Positions 20,628-27,863 of a stretch of DNA of 64,000 nucleotides are shown here, piece after piece. Each line of letters opens with the position of its first letter. The first letter of the stretch is position 1. A program made the translations under genes and the position numbers. The notes beneath the pieces are model-generated. The model saw nothing but the letters and a program-made list of their open reading frames with translations, was not told the DNA's origin and ran no database searches. The stretch spans positions 1 through 64,000 of IMG/VR virus record IMGVR_UViG_3300021438_000014; one strand, written 5' to 3'. Source of the DNA: a virus.

Positions 20628-20762
20628 ATGGCAAAGGGTAAAGGTGGCGCAAAGCCAGCAGCACCAACTAAGGGAAGCACTGATCGTCCAAATCAGAAGG
20701 CATTCAAGAAGCACCCGAAGAAGTTTGATCCAATCAAGCGTCGTCTTGTAGCAGATAACTAA
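20628..20762 (+). CDS. Small lysine-rich basic protein
   Basis: A 44-residue protein, 13 Lys plus 3 Arg, ATG 20628 behind AAGGAAAG. It has Pro/Ala/Gly near the N-terminus and 'KKHPKKFDPIKRR' near the end, with no hydrophobic core. Charge suggests nucleic-acid binding; nothing more can be said. The stop lies 33 bases before the tmRNA. Confidence 0.6.
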   Translation: MAKGKGGAKPAAPTKGSTDRPNQKAFKKHPKKFDPIKRRLVADN

Positions 20763-20781
20763 TTAGTCGCTATAATTAACT

Positions 20782-20787
20782 TATAAT
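20782..20787 (+). promoter_or_regulatory. -10 box of the tmRNA promoter
   Basis: TATAAT ends seven bases before the predicted 5' G of the tmRNA at 20795. A second TATAAT lies at 20771. No clear -35 is seen. Confidence 0.6.
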
Positions 20788-20794
20788 TGAATAC

Positions 20795-21131
20795 GGGGAT
20801 GATCGGATTCGACGGTCATTCGAAAAACTAGTGAAGCAAGCAGAGAAGCCTGTACCTCTTGAATCGGGCAACCAAATAAATGCAAACTCACGTTCAGCAT
20901 TCGCACTAGCTGCTTAGTAATAGGTAACTAGTACCCCTGACAAAGCACCAGTTCTAGGTGGGCAGTCAGGTTTTAAATAAGTAGAACAAACCCGCACCAC
21001 GTCCATGCTGGAGACGTAAAACTGAAGCACCACAGGATGTGGCAGTTCGGTCCTGGAAATATAAACTGCCTAAGCTTGTAGAAGAATAGTTTGTCTTTGA
21101 TCGGACGGGGGTTCAATTCCCCCCATCTCCA
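20795..21131 (+). ncRNA. ssrA: tmRNA (trans-translation RNA), tag ANSRSAFALAA
   Basis: The 5' end GGGGATGATCGGATTCGACG and the 3' end with T-arm GGTTCAATTCC and CATCTCC form the tRNA-Ala-like domain; the acceptor has the G3-U70 pair that alanyl-tRNA synthetase requires. The tag frame at 20882-20917 reads ANSRSAFALAA and stops at TAG; the LAA end is the proteolysis signal. The 3' CCA is not encoded (CTA follows). Phage tmRNAs are known in some actinophages. The tag is shorter than those I recall from actinobacterial hosts. SmpB is not seen in the window and would come from the host. Confidence 0.95.
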
Positions 21132-21249
21132 CTATTCCGTACTCTGAAACACGACATATGGGCGTGGTAGGTAAATGGTCCAAGGTACGGTAGGACAAGT
21201 GCTAGAGGGAGCCTTCCGGACGGTGGGCGGACCTCTAGGGCTAAATAAT
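21132..21249 (+). other. Unassigned structured stretch between tmRNA and tRNA-Asn
   Basis: No coding frame. Paired segments are visible: CCGTAC (21137) with GTACGG (near 21185), CACG with CGTG, and GCTAGAGG (21199) with CCTCTAG (near 21232). It does not fold as a tRNA. It may be a spacer RNA or a small ncRNA. Confidence 0.4.
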
Positions 21250-21321
21250 GCCCCTTAGCTCAATTGGCAGAGCAGCGAGCCGTTAACTCGAAGGTTTGTT
21301 GGTTCGACTCCAACAGGGGCA
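21250..21321 (+). tRNA. tRNA-Asn (GTT)
   Basis: GCCCCTT pairs with CAGGGGC; anticodon loop CCGTTAA gives GTT; T-arm GTTGG-TTCGACT-CCAAC. Discriminator A; CCA is not encoded. Confidence 0.92.
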
Positions 21322-21505
21322 GCGCAAGATAGAAATCTGAATAATTTCTATGACTGCTATCTGTATGCGAAACCGACCCTGGTGGAGCCATAGATGCAAA
21401 CTGGTGAGGACATTCAGGTCCGGAGCCTGCAGCGACCATCTAGCATATAGAGCTCTTGGCGACAGCTTCCAGCATGCAAAAAACTGGTGAGCACGAAGAG
21501 CGAAT
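21322..21505 (+). other. Structured spacer with a repeated motif
   Basis: Contains an 8-bp perfect hairpin (ATAGAAAT / ATTTCTAT), a GGAC-ATTCA-GTCC hairpin, and two copies of a TGCAAA-ACTGGTGAG-like motif (near 21393 and 21477). No tRNA or convincing ORF is found. Confidence 0.35.
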
Positions 21506-21591
21506 GGAAGATTGCCGGAGCGGCCGAACGGAACAGTCTTGAAAACTGTCGTGGTTAATAGCCACCGTGGGTTCAAATCCCACATCTTCCT
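21506..21591 (+). tRNA. tRNA-Ser (TGA)
   Basis: GGAAGAT/ATCTTCC acceptor, anticodon stem ACAGT/ACTGT with loop CTTGAAA (TGA), and a long variable arm (GTGGTTAATAGCCAC) as expected for Ser. CCA is encoded at 21592-21594. The discriminator appears to be T, unusual for Ser. Confidence 0.92.
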
Positions 21592-21596
21592 CCACT

Positions 21597-21668
21597 TGTC
21601 CCATGGTGTAATCGGCAACACTACGGTTTTTGGTACCGTCATTCTAGGTTCGAGTCCTGGTGGGACAG
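21597..21668 (+). tRNA. tRNA-Gln (TTG)
   Basis: TGTCCCA/TGGGACA acceptor, anticodon stem ACGGT/ACCGT with loop TTTTGGT (TTG), T-arm GGTTCGAGTCC. Only two bases after the CCA of tRNA-Ser. Confidence 0.92.
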
Positions 21669-21699
21669 CAGTTAAAAATAAAAATAAGAATTTCTAACA

Positions 21700-21916
21700 T
21701 TTCTAATAAAAGTGTGTTAGAGTATAGACAACAAGATTTCGACGGAAATCTTGGAGTATGGCTGAATAACCTGCAAAGCTATATGGGGCAGGTAAGGCAG
21801 TGGCGGATCTTAGCGGATCGTCTTAGCGGACAAACGTCATGTGGGCTCAAAAGCGGATCTACTGGACCGTAATAGCTAGGCCCTGGTGGTAAAAAGCATT
21901 CCACCTATTCACACTA
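21700..21916 (+). ncRNA. Candidate non-coding RNA upstream of a strong terminator
   Basis: No supported ORF. Contains GATTTC-GACG-GAAATC hairpin (21737), three AGCGGATC/AGCGGACA repeats (21802-21858) and ends in a strong terminator. It resembles a transcribed structured RNA; boundaries are guesses and no known family is recognised. Confidence 0.4.
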
Positions 21917-21962
21917 AACACCCTGGAACAAGCTCGAAAGAGTGCCAGGGTGTTTTATTTTT
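21917..21962 (+). terminator. Rho-independent terminator
   Basis: AACACCCTGG pairs with CCAGGGTGTT, with an inner AGCTC-GAAA-GAGT extension, followed by TTATTTTT. Confidence 0.9.
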
Positions 21963-21977
21963 AACTGTATTTTTAGT

Positions 21978-22006
21978 TTGACTTCATGAATAAGTTATGT
22001 TAATCT
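21978..22006 (+). promoter_or_regulatory. Sigma-70-type promoter
   Basis: TTGACT, a 17-base spacer and TAATCT, just downstream of a terminator and upstream of tRNA-Gly. A further TATAAA-type box is at about 22120. Confidence 0.6.
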
Positions 22007-22149
22007 AATCTACTAACCGTGATGATGTATTGCAGTCAGCATATCCCACGTCCCCTAAAAAGGAAATAACGTCGGAGGACCATTTTCGCGAATTGGTGTA
22101 GCGGTGACTATGAGAATGATATAAAATAAAAGTAGCTGGACGCAGCTAC

Positions 22150-22220
22150 GCGGATATTGCATAATGGTAGTGCCTCATCCTTCCAAGTTGAAGGTGCGAG
22201 TTCGATTCTCGCTATCCGCT
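22150..22220 (+). tRNA. tRNA-Gly (TCC)
   Basis: GCGGATA/TATCCGC acceptor, anticodon loop CTTCCAA (TCC), T-arm GCGAG-TTCGATT-CTCGC. CCA is not encoded. Confidence 0.9.
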
Positions 22221-22403
22221 CGGTGCTTTGCACTTGGTTAAAATGCTACATGTACAGGTTTCGCAAGGAGCCACATCGCCATCTTCGCGGGATGGGTTAG
22301 GGGTGTGTAGGGATCGTGACCCTAGAAACTACGGAGTAATCGAGAAGGTTGTGCCAACAACTGAGGGGCTGGTTTCCGGTCTAGGTTATTTCATTGGCGA
22401 TTA
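22221..22403 (+). ncRNA. Candidate structured RNA between tRNA-Gly and its terminator
   Basis: No ORF is supported. Hairpins are visible: CCATC-TTCGCG-GGATGG, AGGG-ATCGTGA-CCCT and GTTGT-GCCA-ACAAC. It could be a co-transcribed trailer or an independent ncRNA; no family recognised. Confidence 0.4.
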
Positions 22404-22436
22404 AACTCCATGCCCGGGAAGGCGTGGAGTTTTTTC
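22404..22436 (+). terminator. Rho-independent terminator
   Basis: AACTCCATGCC / GGCGTGGAGTT 11-bp stem followed by TTTTTCTTT. Confidence 0.92.
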
Positions 22437-22459
22437 TTTATCTGTAGTAATGTAGTCGC

Positions 22460-22888
22460 ATGACAAAAATTCAAATTACTGCAACTAGTCCTGACTTTAT
22501 GCCATCCTACGCAAAGCACGGTGATGCCGGTGCTGACCTTAAGTCAGCTATCGACTACGTACTTCTTCCTGGAGAGCGCTTCCTAATCCCTACTGGAGTC
22601 TCGATTGCACTTCCAGATAACTATGTAGGTCTAGTGCACCCTCGCAGTGGTTTAGCTGTTCGTAATGGCGTTACTGTTCTTAATACCCCTGGAACCGTGG
22701 ACTCCGGTTATCGTGGTGAAATTAAGGTTATTCTTTATAATGCTGGCGATGCTGATTTTGTTATCCGTCGTGGAGATCGTATTGCTCAGCTAGTTATTCA
22801 AGAATTTGTATCTGCTGACTTTGAGTTGGTAGAGGTTCTCCCATCGTCAGATCGTGGCGAAGGTGGATTTGGTTCTACAGGAGTTTAG
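22460..22888 (+). CDS. dut: Trimeric dUTPase
   Basis: A 142-residue dUTP pyrophosphatase with all five motifs: I GDAGADL (21-27), II PRSGL (61-65), [17 protein letters not shown] (75-88), [11 protein letters not shown] (104-112), [11 protein letters not shown] (132-141). It keeps uracil out of phage DNA and makes dUMP for ThyX. TAATGT lies six bases before the ATG and no clear ribosome site is present, so it is probably leaderless. Confidence 0.96.
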   Translation: MTKIQITATSPDFMPSYAKHGDAGADLKSAIDYVLLPGERFLIPTGVSIALPDNYVGLVHPRSGLAVRNGVTVLNTPGTVDSGYRGEIKVILYNAGDADFVIRRGDRIAQLVIQEFVSADFELVEVLPSSDRGEGGFGSTGV

Positions 22889-22905
22889 CTGTAGACTGAT
22901 GGACA

Positions 22906-22979
22906 CGAGGTTTAGCTCAGCTGGTTAGAGCCCCGAACTCATAATTCGGTCGTCGTGGGTTCAAGTCCCACAACCTCGA
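22906..22979 (+). tRNA. tRNA with CAT anticodon (Met, or Ile if lysidine-modified)
   Basis: CGAGGTT/AACCTCG acceptor, CCGAA/TTCGG anticodon stem with loop CTCATAA. The paired C1-G72 argues against an initiator. Confidence 0.9.
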
Positions 22980-22984
22980 CTCAC

Positions 22985-23066
22985 CCCTGCATGGTGGAAT
23001 TGGTATACGCAGCTGACTTAAAATCAGCCGCCTTCGGGATTGCGAGTTCAAGTCTCGCTGCAGGGA
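22985..23066 (+). tRNA. tRNA-Leu (TAA)
   Basis: CCCTGCA/TGCAGGG acceptor, anticodon stem GCTGA/TCAGC with loop CTTAAAA (TAA), long variable arm. CCA encoded at 23067-23069. Confidence 0.92.
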
Positions 23067-23088
23067 CCATAATAGTAGTGGAGGAATA

Positions 23089-23700
23089 ATGCGACTAACC
23101 CCTACAACAATAGATGGCCTGATTCTCGAGGAGCTAGAAGACGGTATCTATCTAATTAGAAACTTTATTATTGATGAAGAGCATAACTATCTTTTAAATG
23201 TTTGCAAGTCTGCTCCTGAATCTGAGTGGGCTGATTCGTATATGGAAACTCTACGAGGAGAAGTGGAGTATCGCCACGGTAAAGAAGAATTGGCTAATAT
23301 TCAAAACCATGTAAATGAGTTTTGGTTGGACAAATGTATCTCGGTCCCTGATCTAGACCTAAGCTTCAAACTTGCTGACAGATTGTATAAATTTTTAAGC
23401 AGTGCTGGTACGCTGCTAGTTAAACCTTTTATCAATGTACAACGCCAATATACAGGTGTTTCTTTAGCCGAGCACCACGATCAGGCTTACGACGAGAAGA
23501 TAGCTTTTGCTAGTGTTTTATATCTCAATGAAGACTTTGTAGACGGAGAACTATACTTTCCTAACAAGGGTTTGAGCTATAGGTTTCCTGAGAAAAGCCT
23601 GGTTATTTTTGCTGCTGGCCCTGACTTTGTGCATGGAGTTAAGTCTGTCGGTGACGGTCCAACTAGATATGTCATTACCTCTTTCGTGTGGAGTTCATAG
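23089..23700 (+). CDS. 2OG-Fe(II) oxygenase
   Basis: A 203-residue dioxygenase: HHD (H129, D131), 'YLNEDFVDGELYFP', distal H182 (FVHGV) and R193 (PTRYV). The end 'GPTRYVITSFVW' closely matches the enzyme at 52747 ('GPTRYVIPTFV'), so these two form a subgroup. Preceded by GTGGAGGA. It lies between tRNA genes and directly abuts the dehydrogenase-like gene. Confidence 0.87.
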   Translation: MRLTPTTIDGLILEELEDGIYLIRNFIIDEEHNYLLNVCKSAPESEWADSYMETLRGEVEYRHGKEELANIQNHVNEFWLDKCISVPDLDLSFKLADRLYKFLSSAGTLLVKPFINVQRQYTGVSLAEHHDQAYDEKIAFASVLYLNEDFVDGELYFPNKGLSYRFPEKSLVIFAAGPDFVHGVKSVGDGPTRYVITSFVWSS

Positions 23701-24222
23701 TTGAGCAGTATCCGCGTAGGTATAGTTGGCTGTGGTCAAGTAGGTGAAGAATTGCTGTCTCTTCTGGATGGAGATAGTCAGATATCTGTAGCATCAATAC
23801 TGGTTAAAGACACTACTAAGGCTAGAAAATACAATAAATATCTCTATACCAATTCCGTATCTGAGTTCTTTGACTCTGGGTTTGATGTATTTATCGATGT
23901 TAGTAGTGATCACATATCTAGTTTTTATTTACTGGAGATCTCTTTAGCTGCTGGCTGCGATGCTATTTTGTGTAATAAAGAACTGCTCTGGACTAGCTCG
24001 GAAAAAATTCTAGAACTGTCTAATGCGTATGGGTCTGAGATCCTACTTAGCTCAATAGTCTCGTGTTCAGCTGACTATAGTAGACCGGTTGATACTTTAT
24101 CTATAGATAATATTGGCGACTACTCTCCTGAAGAATTATACATATATAGAGGTGGAGGTCCTAAGGAAACTGCACTTGACATCTATACTGATATCACTAA
24201 ACTAATAGAAATGCCTCATTAG
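23701..24222 (+). CDS. Shortened homoserine-dehydrogenase-like NAD-binding protein
   Basis: A 173-residue protein starting at TTG 23701, immediately after the previous stop. It has a Rossmann start 'VGIVGCGQVGEELL' (6-19), 'AGCDAILCNKELLW' matching the 'VxTANK' step of homoserine dehydrogenase, and near the end 'YIYRGGGPKETALDIYTDI', which matches the G-x-G-A-G-x-x-P-T-A-x-x-V-x-x-D segment that follows the catalytic domain in full enzymes. The catalytic/dimer domain between them is missing. Its stop lies inside tRNA-Arg. Activity is doubtful; NAD(P) binding is plausible. Confidence 0.7.
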   Translation: MSSIRVGIVGCGQVGEELLSLLDGDSQISVASILVKDTTKARKYNKYLYTNSVSEFFDSGFDVFIDVSSDHISSFYLLEISLAAGCDAILCNKELLWTSSEKILELSNAYGSEILLSSIVSCSADYSRPVDTLSIDNIGDYSPEELYIYRGGGPKETALDIYTDITKLIEMPH

Positions 24223-24285
24223 CTCAGCGGATAGAGCGTCCGGTTTCTACCCGGTAGGCCGTGGGTTCAAATCCTACATGAGGCG
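24213..24285 (+). tRNA. tRNA-Arg (TCT)
   Basis: GCCTCAT/ATGAGGC acceptor; anticodon loop TTTCTAC gives TCT; T-arm GTGGG-TTCAAAT-CCTAC. Its first ten bases overlap the end of the upstream gene. Confidence 0.9.
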
Positions 24286-24301
24286 CTATACTTAAATACA
24301 T

Positions 24302-24375
24302 GGTCCTGTAGCTCAGTTGGTTAGAGCGCCGCCCTGTCACGGCGGAGGTCGACGGTTCAAGCCCGTTCAGGATCG
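24302..24375 (+). tRNA. tRNA-Asp (GTC)
   Basis: GGTCCTG/CAGGATC acceptor, CCGCC-CTGTCAC-GGCGG anticodon arm, T-arm GACGG-TTCAAGC-CCGTT. CCA encoded at 24376-24378. Confidence 0.92.
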
Positions 24376-24432
24376 CCACTTTTTGCCAAAATATAGATAT
24401 TCTGCTTATTGAAAATATGTTATTATCTATAT

Positions 24433-25035
24433 ATGATAGAAATATGCTCCTTTAATAAGTGTGTAAATAAGAAATACGCTCGTGACGTATGTTCTGGCCA
24501 CTATAGCCAATTAAAACGAAATCAACCCCTGAGACCACTAACCATTAAAGGTAATTCTGTAACTTCAATCCCTTGCTCTTTTCCTTCGTGTGTCAATAAT
24601 CAGATATCTAAAGGGCTGTGTGGTGCCCATTGGCGTCAGCAAAGACTGGGAAAAGAACTTACAACCCTCTCAAATCAAGTCTCTATTCTAGATAGAATTA
24701 ATAAAAATATAGAAAAAACTGAATATTGCTGGTCTTGGAATGGTAGGGTCTCTGGAAAAAAGGGCTATCCGCAGATATCTTTGTCTGGGAAACAAGTTAT
24801 GGTTCATAGAATTATTTTTGAAGAACTGGTAAGGGTGCTGGAGCCTGGAGAAACTATAGACCATTTATGTAGAAATAGACTATGTGTTAATCCGGAGCAT
24901 TTAGAGGCTATACCTTTAAGAGATAATGTTAAGCGGATGCACGCCTATAGATCATTATTATCTGAAAATAAACGGTTGGTTGACTTTATAGAGTCTTTAG
25001 GGTATGATAAAAATACTCTAAAGAAACGAGAATAA
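24433..25035 (+). CDS. HNH endonuclease with N-terminal zinc knuckles
   Basis: A 200-residue protein. Two similar Cys/His units ('CSFNKCVNKKYARDVCSGHY' and 'CSFPSCVNNQISKGLCGAHW') precede an HNH_3 domain: 'VHRIIFEE', 'IDHLCRNRLCVNPEHLEAI' with D-H, C-x4-C and N-P-x-H-L. Such genes are free-standing homing endonucleases in phages. TATTAT stands six bases before ATG 24433, so the start is probably leaderless. AT-richer than neighbours, consistent with independent movement; no intron is seen. Confidence 0.85.
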   Translation: MIEICSFNKCVNKKYARDVCSGHYSQLKRNQPLRPLTIKGNSVTSIPCSFPSCVNNQISKGLCGAHWRQQRLGKELTTLSNQVSILDRINKNIEKTEYCWSWNGRVSGKKGYPQISLSGKQVMVHRIIFEELVRVLEPGETIDHLCRNRLCVNPEHLEAIPLRDNVKRMHAYRSLLSENKRLVDFIESLGYDKNTLKKRE

Positions 25036-25038
25036 AAA

Positions 25039-25530
25039 ATGCAGTCATTTGTCCCCTCAACTGAATCTTTTGAATCTTGCGCACGTCTTCTAGACAACCG
25101 TCGCCTTAATAAAAATGCCCTTGAGGGTTGGCAGATTCTTATGACTCTACTCGAACTAGACCCGCAGGGAAATCACCGTGCCCCTAAAGGCTGGGTAAAC
25201 CATCCAGCTGTAAAAATGTGGCGTGGTCATGAGATATCACTCTACCTATATATCCAGGCAATGGTGGATGAGTGGATTCGTCGTGGCTATAAGTCAACTA
25301 TTGGTGATAAAGCAAAGTCAACTATTAAGACTGCTATCTCGCTAGGCTTGCTTGAAAATACTCAAGCAGTTGCTCCGAGTTGGGTTACTGATGCTAAAGT
25401 ATTTAAGGAAGTTGCTGCATCTCATCGAATGGCTCTTCTTAATAAAGATTATGAATGGTATTCGCAATGGGGTTGGCCTGAAGACTCTGGAGTGAAGCCG
25501 GAAAGCTATGACTATGTTTGGCCAATTTAA
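25039..25530 (+). CDS. MSMEG_6728-type protein, pyrimidine-dimer glycosylase-like
   Basis: A 163-residue protein with 'SFESCARLLDNRRLNKNALEGWQI', shown in two parts as 'FESCARLLDNRRL' and 'NALEGWQIL', and 'WVNHPAVKMWRGHE', the conserved core of the actinobacterial MSMEG_6728 family, which resembles T4 endonuclease V-like pyrimidine dimer glycosylases. Enzyme activity in this family is not something I can confirm. It starts three bases after the HNH gene. Confidence 0.7.
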   Translation: MQSFVPSTESFESCARLLDNRRLNKNALEGWQILMTLLELDPQGNHRAPKGWVNHPAVKMWRGHEISLYLYIQAMVDEWIRRGYKSTIGDKAKSTIKTAISLGLLENTQAVAPSWVTDAKVFKEVAASHRMALLNKDYEWYSQWGWPEDSGVKPESYDYVWPI

Positions 25531-25633
25531 ATCTTTGAAGGGCTATCCTTGTCGAAAGCATCGTATAAGATTTAAAGGTAGCTACTGCCCTAAATGTTAT
25601 TTAGAGCGTAGAGATAAAGAACGATCCTTTTAA
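25514..25633 (+). CDS. Small CxxC/His zinc-binding-type protein
   Basis: A 39-residue ORF overlapping the end of the previous gene in another frame. 'YPCRKHRIRFKGSYCPKCYLERR' split: C13, H16, C25, C28 suggest one zinc site. A GGAAAG site stands eight bases before ATG 25514. Unknown function. Confidence 0.6.
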   Translation: MFGQFKSLKGYPCRKHRIRFKGSYCPKCYLERRDKERSF

Positions 25634-25641
25634 TTGAATAT

Positions 25642-25713
25642 GGTCCCATAGTTTATCGGTTAGAACGCCGCCCTTTCACGGCGGTAGGGCGAGTTCGATT
25701 CTCGCTGGGACTG
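25642..25713 (+). tRNA. tRNA-Glu (TTC)
   Basis: GGTCCCA/TGGGACT acceptor (first pair G-U), anticodon arm CCGCC-CTTTCAC-GGCGG, T-arm GCGAG-TTCGATT-CTCGC. CCA encoded. Confidence 0.9.
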
Positions 25714-25717
25714 CCAC

Positions 25718-25791
25718 GCCGCCTTAGCTCCAATTGGCAGAGCGCCGCCTTTGTAACGCGGATGTTATCGGTTCGAGTCCGATAGGCGGCT
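25718..25791 (+). tRNA. tRNA-Thr (TGT)
   Basis: GCCGCCT/AGGCGGC acceptor, anticodon loop TTTGTAA (TGT), T-arm ATCGG-TTCGAGT-CCGAT. CCA encoded. Confidence 0.9.
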
Positions 25792-25809
25792 CCATTGTAG
25801 GATTAATGT

Positions 25810-26352
25810 ATGCACTTTAATCCAGTAATTATTTCAGATGTCTTTTCTGAAGAAGATAAGTTGGCTCTACGTGAACTTCTTGATTCGAAGTCATATCTTA
25901 AGTCATGGGCAGATAAAGCCCATGATCGACGCATCCGTAAGTTTGCTGAACTAGAAGAATACTTTAGTAAGAAACTAGAACCACTTGCTCGTCAGATCTT
26001 TGGTGATGAAACCTTAAAGACAACTTATTCAGCATATGTTGACTACAACCAACCAACATCTAGACTTCCAATGCACCATGACCAGAATGCGTGTGTATAT
26101 ACCCTTGACTACTGCGTCTCTCAGGTTACGCCCTGGGGTGTGGTTATTGAGGATGAAGAGTTCTTTATAGCGCCGGGCCAGGCTTTAGCTTTTATGGGTG
26201 GGCATGATGCTCATGGTAGATACGATATGCCAGATCCAGAGAATAATCGAGTGGAAATGATCATGTTCCACTTCTGCCCCGAGGACCATTGGTATTTTAC
26301 TGAGGGTCCTGATTATGTATATAAGCTATTCAAGGAATCTAAAGAAGACTAA
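25810..26352 (+). CDS. Divergent 2OG-Fe(II) oxygenase-like protein
   Basis: A 180-residue protein with HHD (H89, D91), 'YTLDYCVSQVTPWGVVIEDEEF', split here as 'YTLDYCVSQ' and 'PWGVVIEDEEF', and a distal 'DAHGRYDMPDPENN' (H135, R137). It is clearly related to the gene at 26673 ('PDPENN' end shared) and more distantly to 6384. The first strand lacks the GGE hallmark of the P4H-like group, so substrate is likely different. TAGGAT is six bases before the ATG: leaderless. Confidence 0.75.
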   Translation: MHFNPVIISDVFSEEDKLALRELLDSKSYLKSWADKAHDRRIRKFAELEEYFSKKLEPLARQIFGDETLKTTYSAYVDYNQPTSRLPMHHDQNACVYTLDYCVSQVTPWGVVIEDEEFFIAPGQALAFMGGHDAHGRYDMPDPENNRVEMIMFHFCPEDHWYFTEGPDYVYKLFKESKED

Positions 26353-26657
26353 ACTTCCTTATTCCACCACTTGAATCCACGGGAGTGGTGCCTCCAAGTT
26401 GCTGGTGCAAACTCTTGTGTTGATTCCATTGCTTGGTTAAAATTCTTGTATACCAAGATGTAATGGTGGCAGTCCTCCTTCTCTGGAGGTATTCCGTCAT
26501 GAGTAAAACAGATTGGCGCTGAGGTCCAGTATCGGGATGACCCGTAGCGTAGCCACTCCTCGAAAGTCATCTCTTCTTTACCGGGGGTGGGGTCTGGAAA
26601 CCCTTGTTTAGCGTATTCGCTGATATCTAGGTTGTCCTCGTACTCGTTTTCTAACAT
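26349..26657 (-). CDS. Small protein, FEEWLR/THDG family
   Basis: A 102-residue paralogue of the 20374 gene: 'FEEWLRYG', 'CFTHDGIPP', 'ATWRHHSRG' are shared. An extra N-terminal acidic stretch of about 28 residues is present. It is divergent from 26673 and its end overlaps the 3' end of the upstream oxygenase gene by four bases. Function unknown. Confidence 0.65.
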   Translation of the reverse strand: MLENEYEDNLDISEYAKQGFPDPTPGKEEMTFEEWLRYGSSRYWTSAPICFTHDGIPPEKEDCHHYILVYKNFNQAMESTQEFAPATWRHHSRGFKWWNKEV

Positions 26658-26672
26658 GCTAAAATTATATCC

Positions 26673-27233
26673 ATGCTAGAGCCAGTCATAATTGATAACG
26701 TCTTTACAGACGAACAGATTGCTCGCATCCATGAGCTTAAGCATGAGCCTGGTCGAAATCGTGAATATGATCCATATTGTAGGCGATTTTTGGTATACAA
26801 CAATGAGCTTGAAAGAGATTACAGCTCTCAGCTGGAACCTGTTGCTCGTGAAGTCTTTGGCGATCCAACTATTAAAACTAGCTATTCTTCCTATGCTAGG
26901 TATGCTTGGGAAGGGTCTAGGCTTCCACATCATCTAGATATGGATGCTGGTGAGTATACGATTGACTATTGTCTAACTCAGAAAACGGAGCCATGGCCTA
27001 TCTATATAGATGAGAAGCCATACTATTTAGAACCTAATCAAGCTTTGTGCTTTGTTGGAAGTAAGCTCGAGCACTACCGTAAACCTCTTCCAGATCCAGA
27101 GAATAACGAATATGAAATTCTCCTATTCCACTTTGAACCTGGGAATAGTTGGTTCTTTGATAGATGTAAAGACTTCCAATTAGATTCTGATACAGATATT
27201 TTGAAGAGAATGGTCATCTTTGGAGATGAGTGA
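26673..27233 (+). CDS. Divergent 2OG-Fe(II) oxygenase-like protein
   Basis: A 186-residue protein with HLD (H87, D89), 'YTIDYCLTQKTEPWPIYIDE', and distal H134 with R136 (EHYRKPLPDPENN). Paralogue of the 25810 protein with the same order of motifs. TAAAAT lies seven bases before ATG, with no ribosome site, so it is probably leaderless. Substrate unknown. Confidence 0.75.
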   Translation: MLEPVIIDNVFTDEQIARIHELKHEPGRNREYDPYCRRFLVYNNELERDYSSQLEPVAREVFGDPTIKTSYSSYARYAWEGSRLPHHLDMDAGEYTIDYCLTQKTEPWPIYIDEKPYYLEPNQALCFVGSKLEHYRKPLPDPENNEYEILLFHFEPGNSWFFDRCKDFQLDSDTDILKRMVIFGDE

Positions 27234-27861
27234 TTTCCCTGTAGAGCTGGAGAAGTTTCTTACTGACTCCGAATGTCAGGAAATAATAGCCCTTCTATCT
27301 CCTAGGTGTATATCTGGAGATGAGCGTCCTACACATCGGGTAGCACTTGGATTCCCTAACTCGGAGATTGCCTCGGAGGTAGCAATTGACAATCCAGCTC
27401 TTGCTTACTCGGGTGATCCACTTACTGACTCTCGAATACGGCTACTTACTTCAGCCTTAGTTAGTTCTAGAAAAGCTATCGAAATTGGATTTAATCTTGA
27501 TATGTCACTAGTTAATGCTAGCTATACGGAGTTCTACGAGGGCCCTGGAATCCCTATGCATTCTGATAGTACGAAGCTGGATGGCTCTACCTACCGTGAT
27601 GACGGTATTCCGGAAGAGCTAGAGTACTCAGCTGTTCTCTACCTTAACTCTGGCGGTGGGGTGGATTTCTCTGGTGGAGAGATAGAATTTCCTAAGCAAG
27701 AACTTAAATACACCCCCTCGGCTGGATCTCTATTCTTCTTTAAAGGAGATGTTGAACACATCCATGAGGTTCATCCAATAACTTCTGGTGTTCGTATTGC
27801 ATTAATTATGTTCTTTTCACGGTACGGTAATGTGTCATCAATGGGATTTTTTGAAGGATAG
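27220..27861 (+). CDS. 2OG-Fe(II) oxygenase
   Basis: A 213-residue dioxygenase: HSD (H114, D116), 'LYLNSGGGVDFSGGEIEFP', distal H182 (HIHEV) and R192 (SGVRI). An inserted Gly-Gly-Gly loop separates the two halves of the family hallmark. The start may be TTG 27220 or ATG 27226, both overlapping the end of the upstream gene. Confidence 0.84.
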   Translation: MEMSDFPVELEKFLTDSECQEIIALLSPRCISGDERPTHRVALGFPNSEIASEVAIDNPALAYSGDPLTDSRIRLLTSALVSSRKAIEIGFNLDMSLVNASYTEFYEGPGIPMHSDSTKLDGSTYRDDGIPEELEYSAVLYLNSGGGVDFSGGEIEFPKQELKYTPSAGSLFFFKGDVEHIHEVHPITSGVRIALIMFFSRYGNVSSMGFFEG

Positions 27862-27863
27862 CC

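Noticed and set aside
21322-21505. Degenerate tRNA
   Set aside because: No acceptor and T-arm could be paired at proper distances.
21283-21697. ORFs crossing tRNA-Ser and tRNA-Gln
   Set aside because: Their frames run through well-formed tRNA genes on the plus strand.
24433-25530. Intron with HNH endonuclease
   Set aside because: The flanking genes are complete and no split gene or intron ends are visible.
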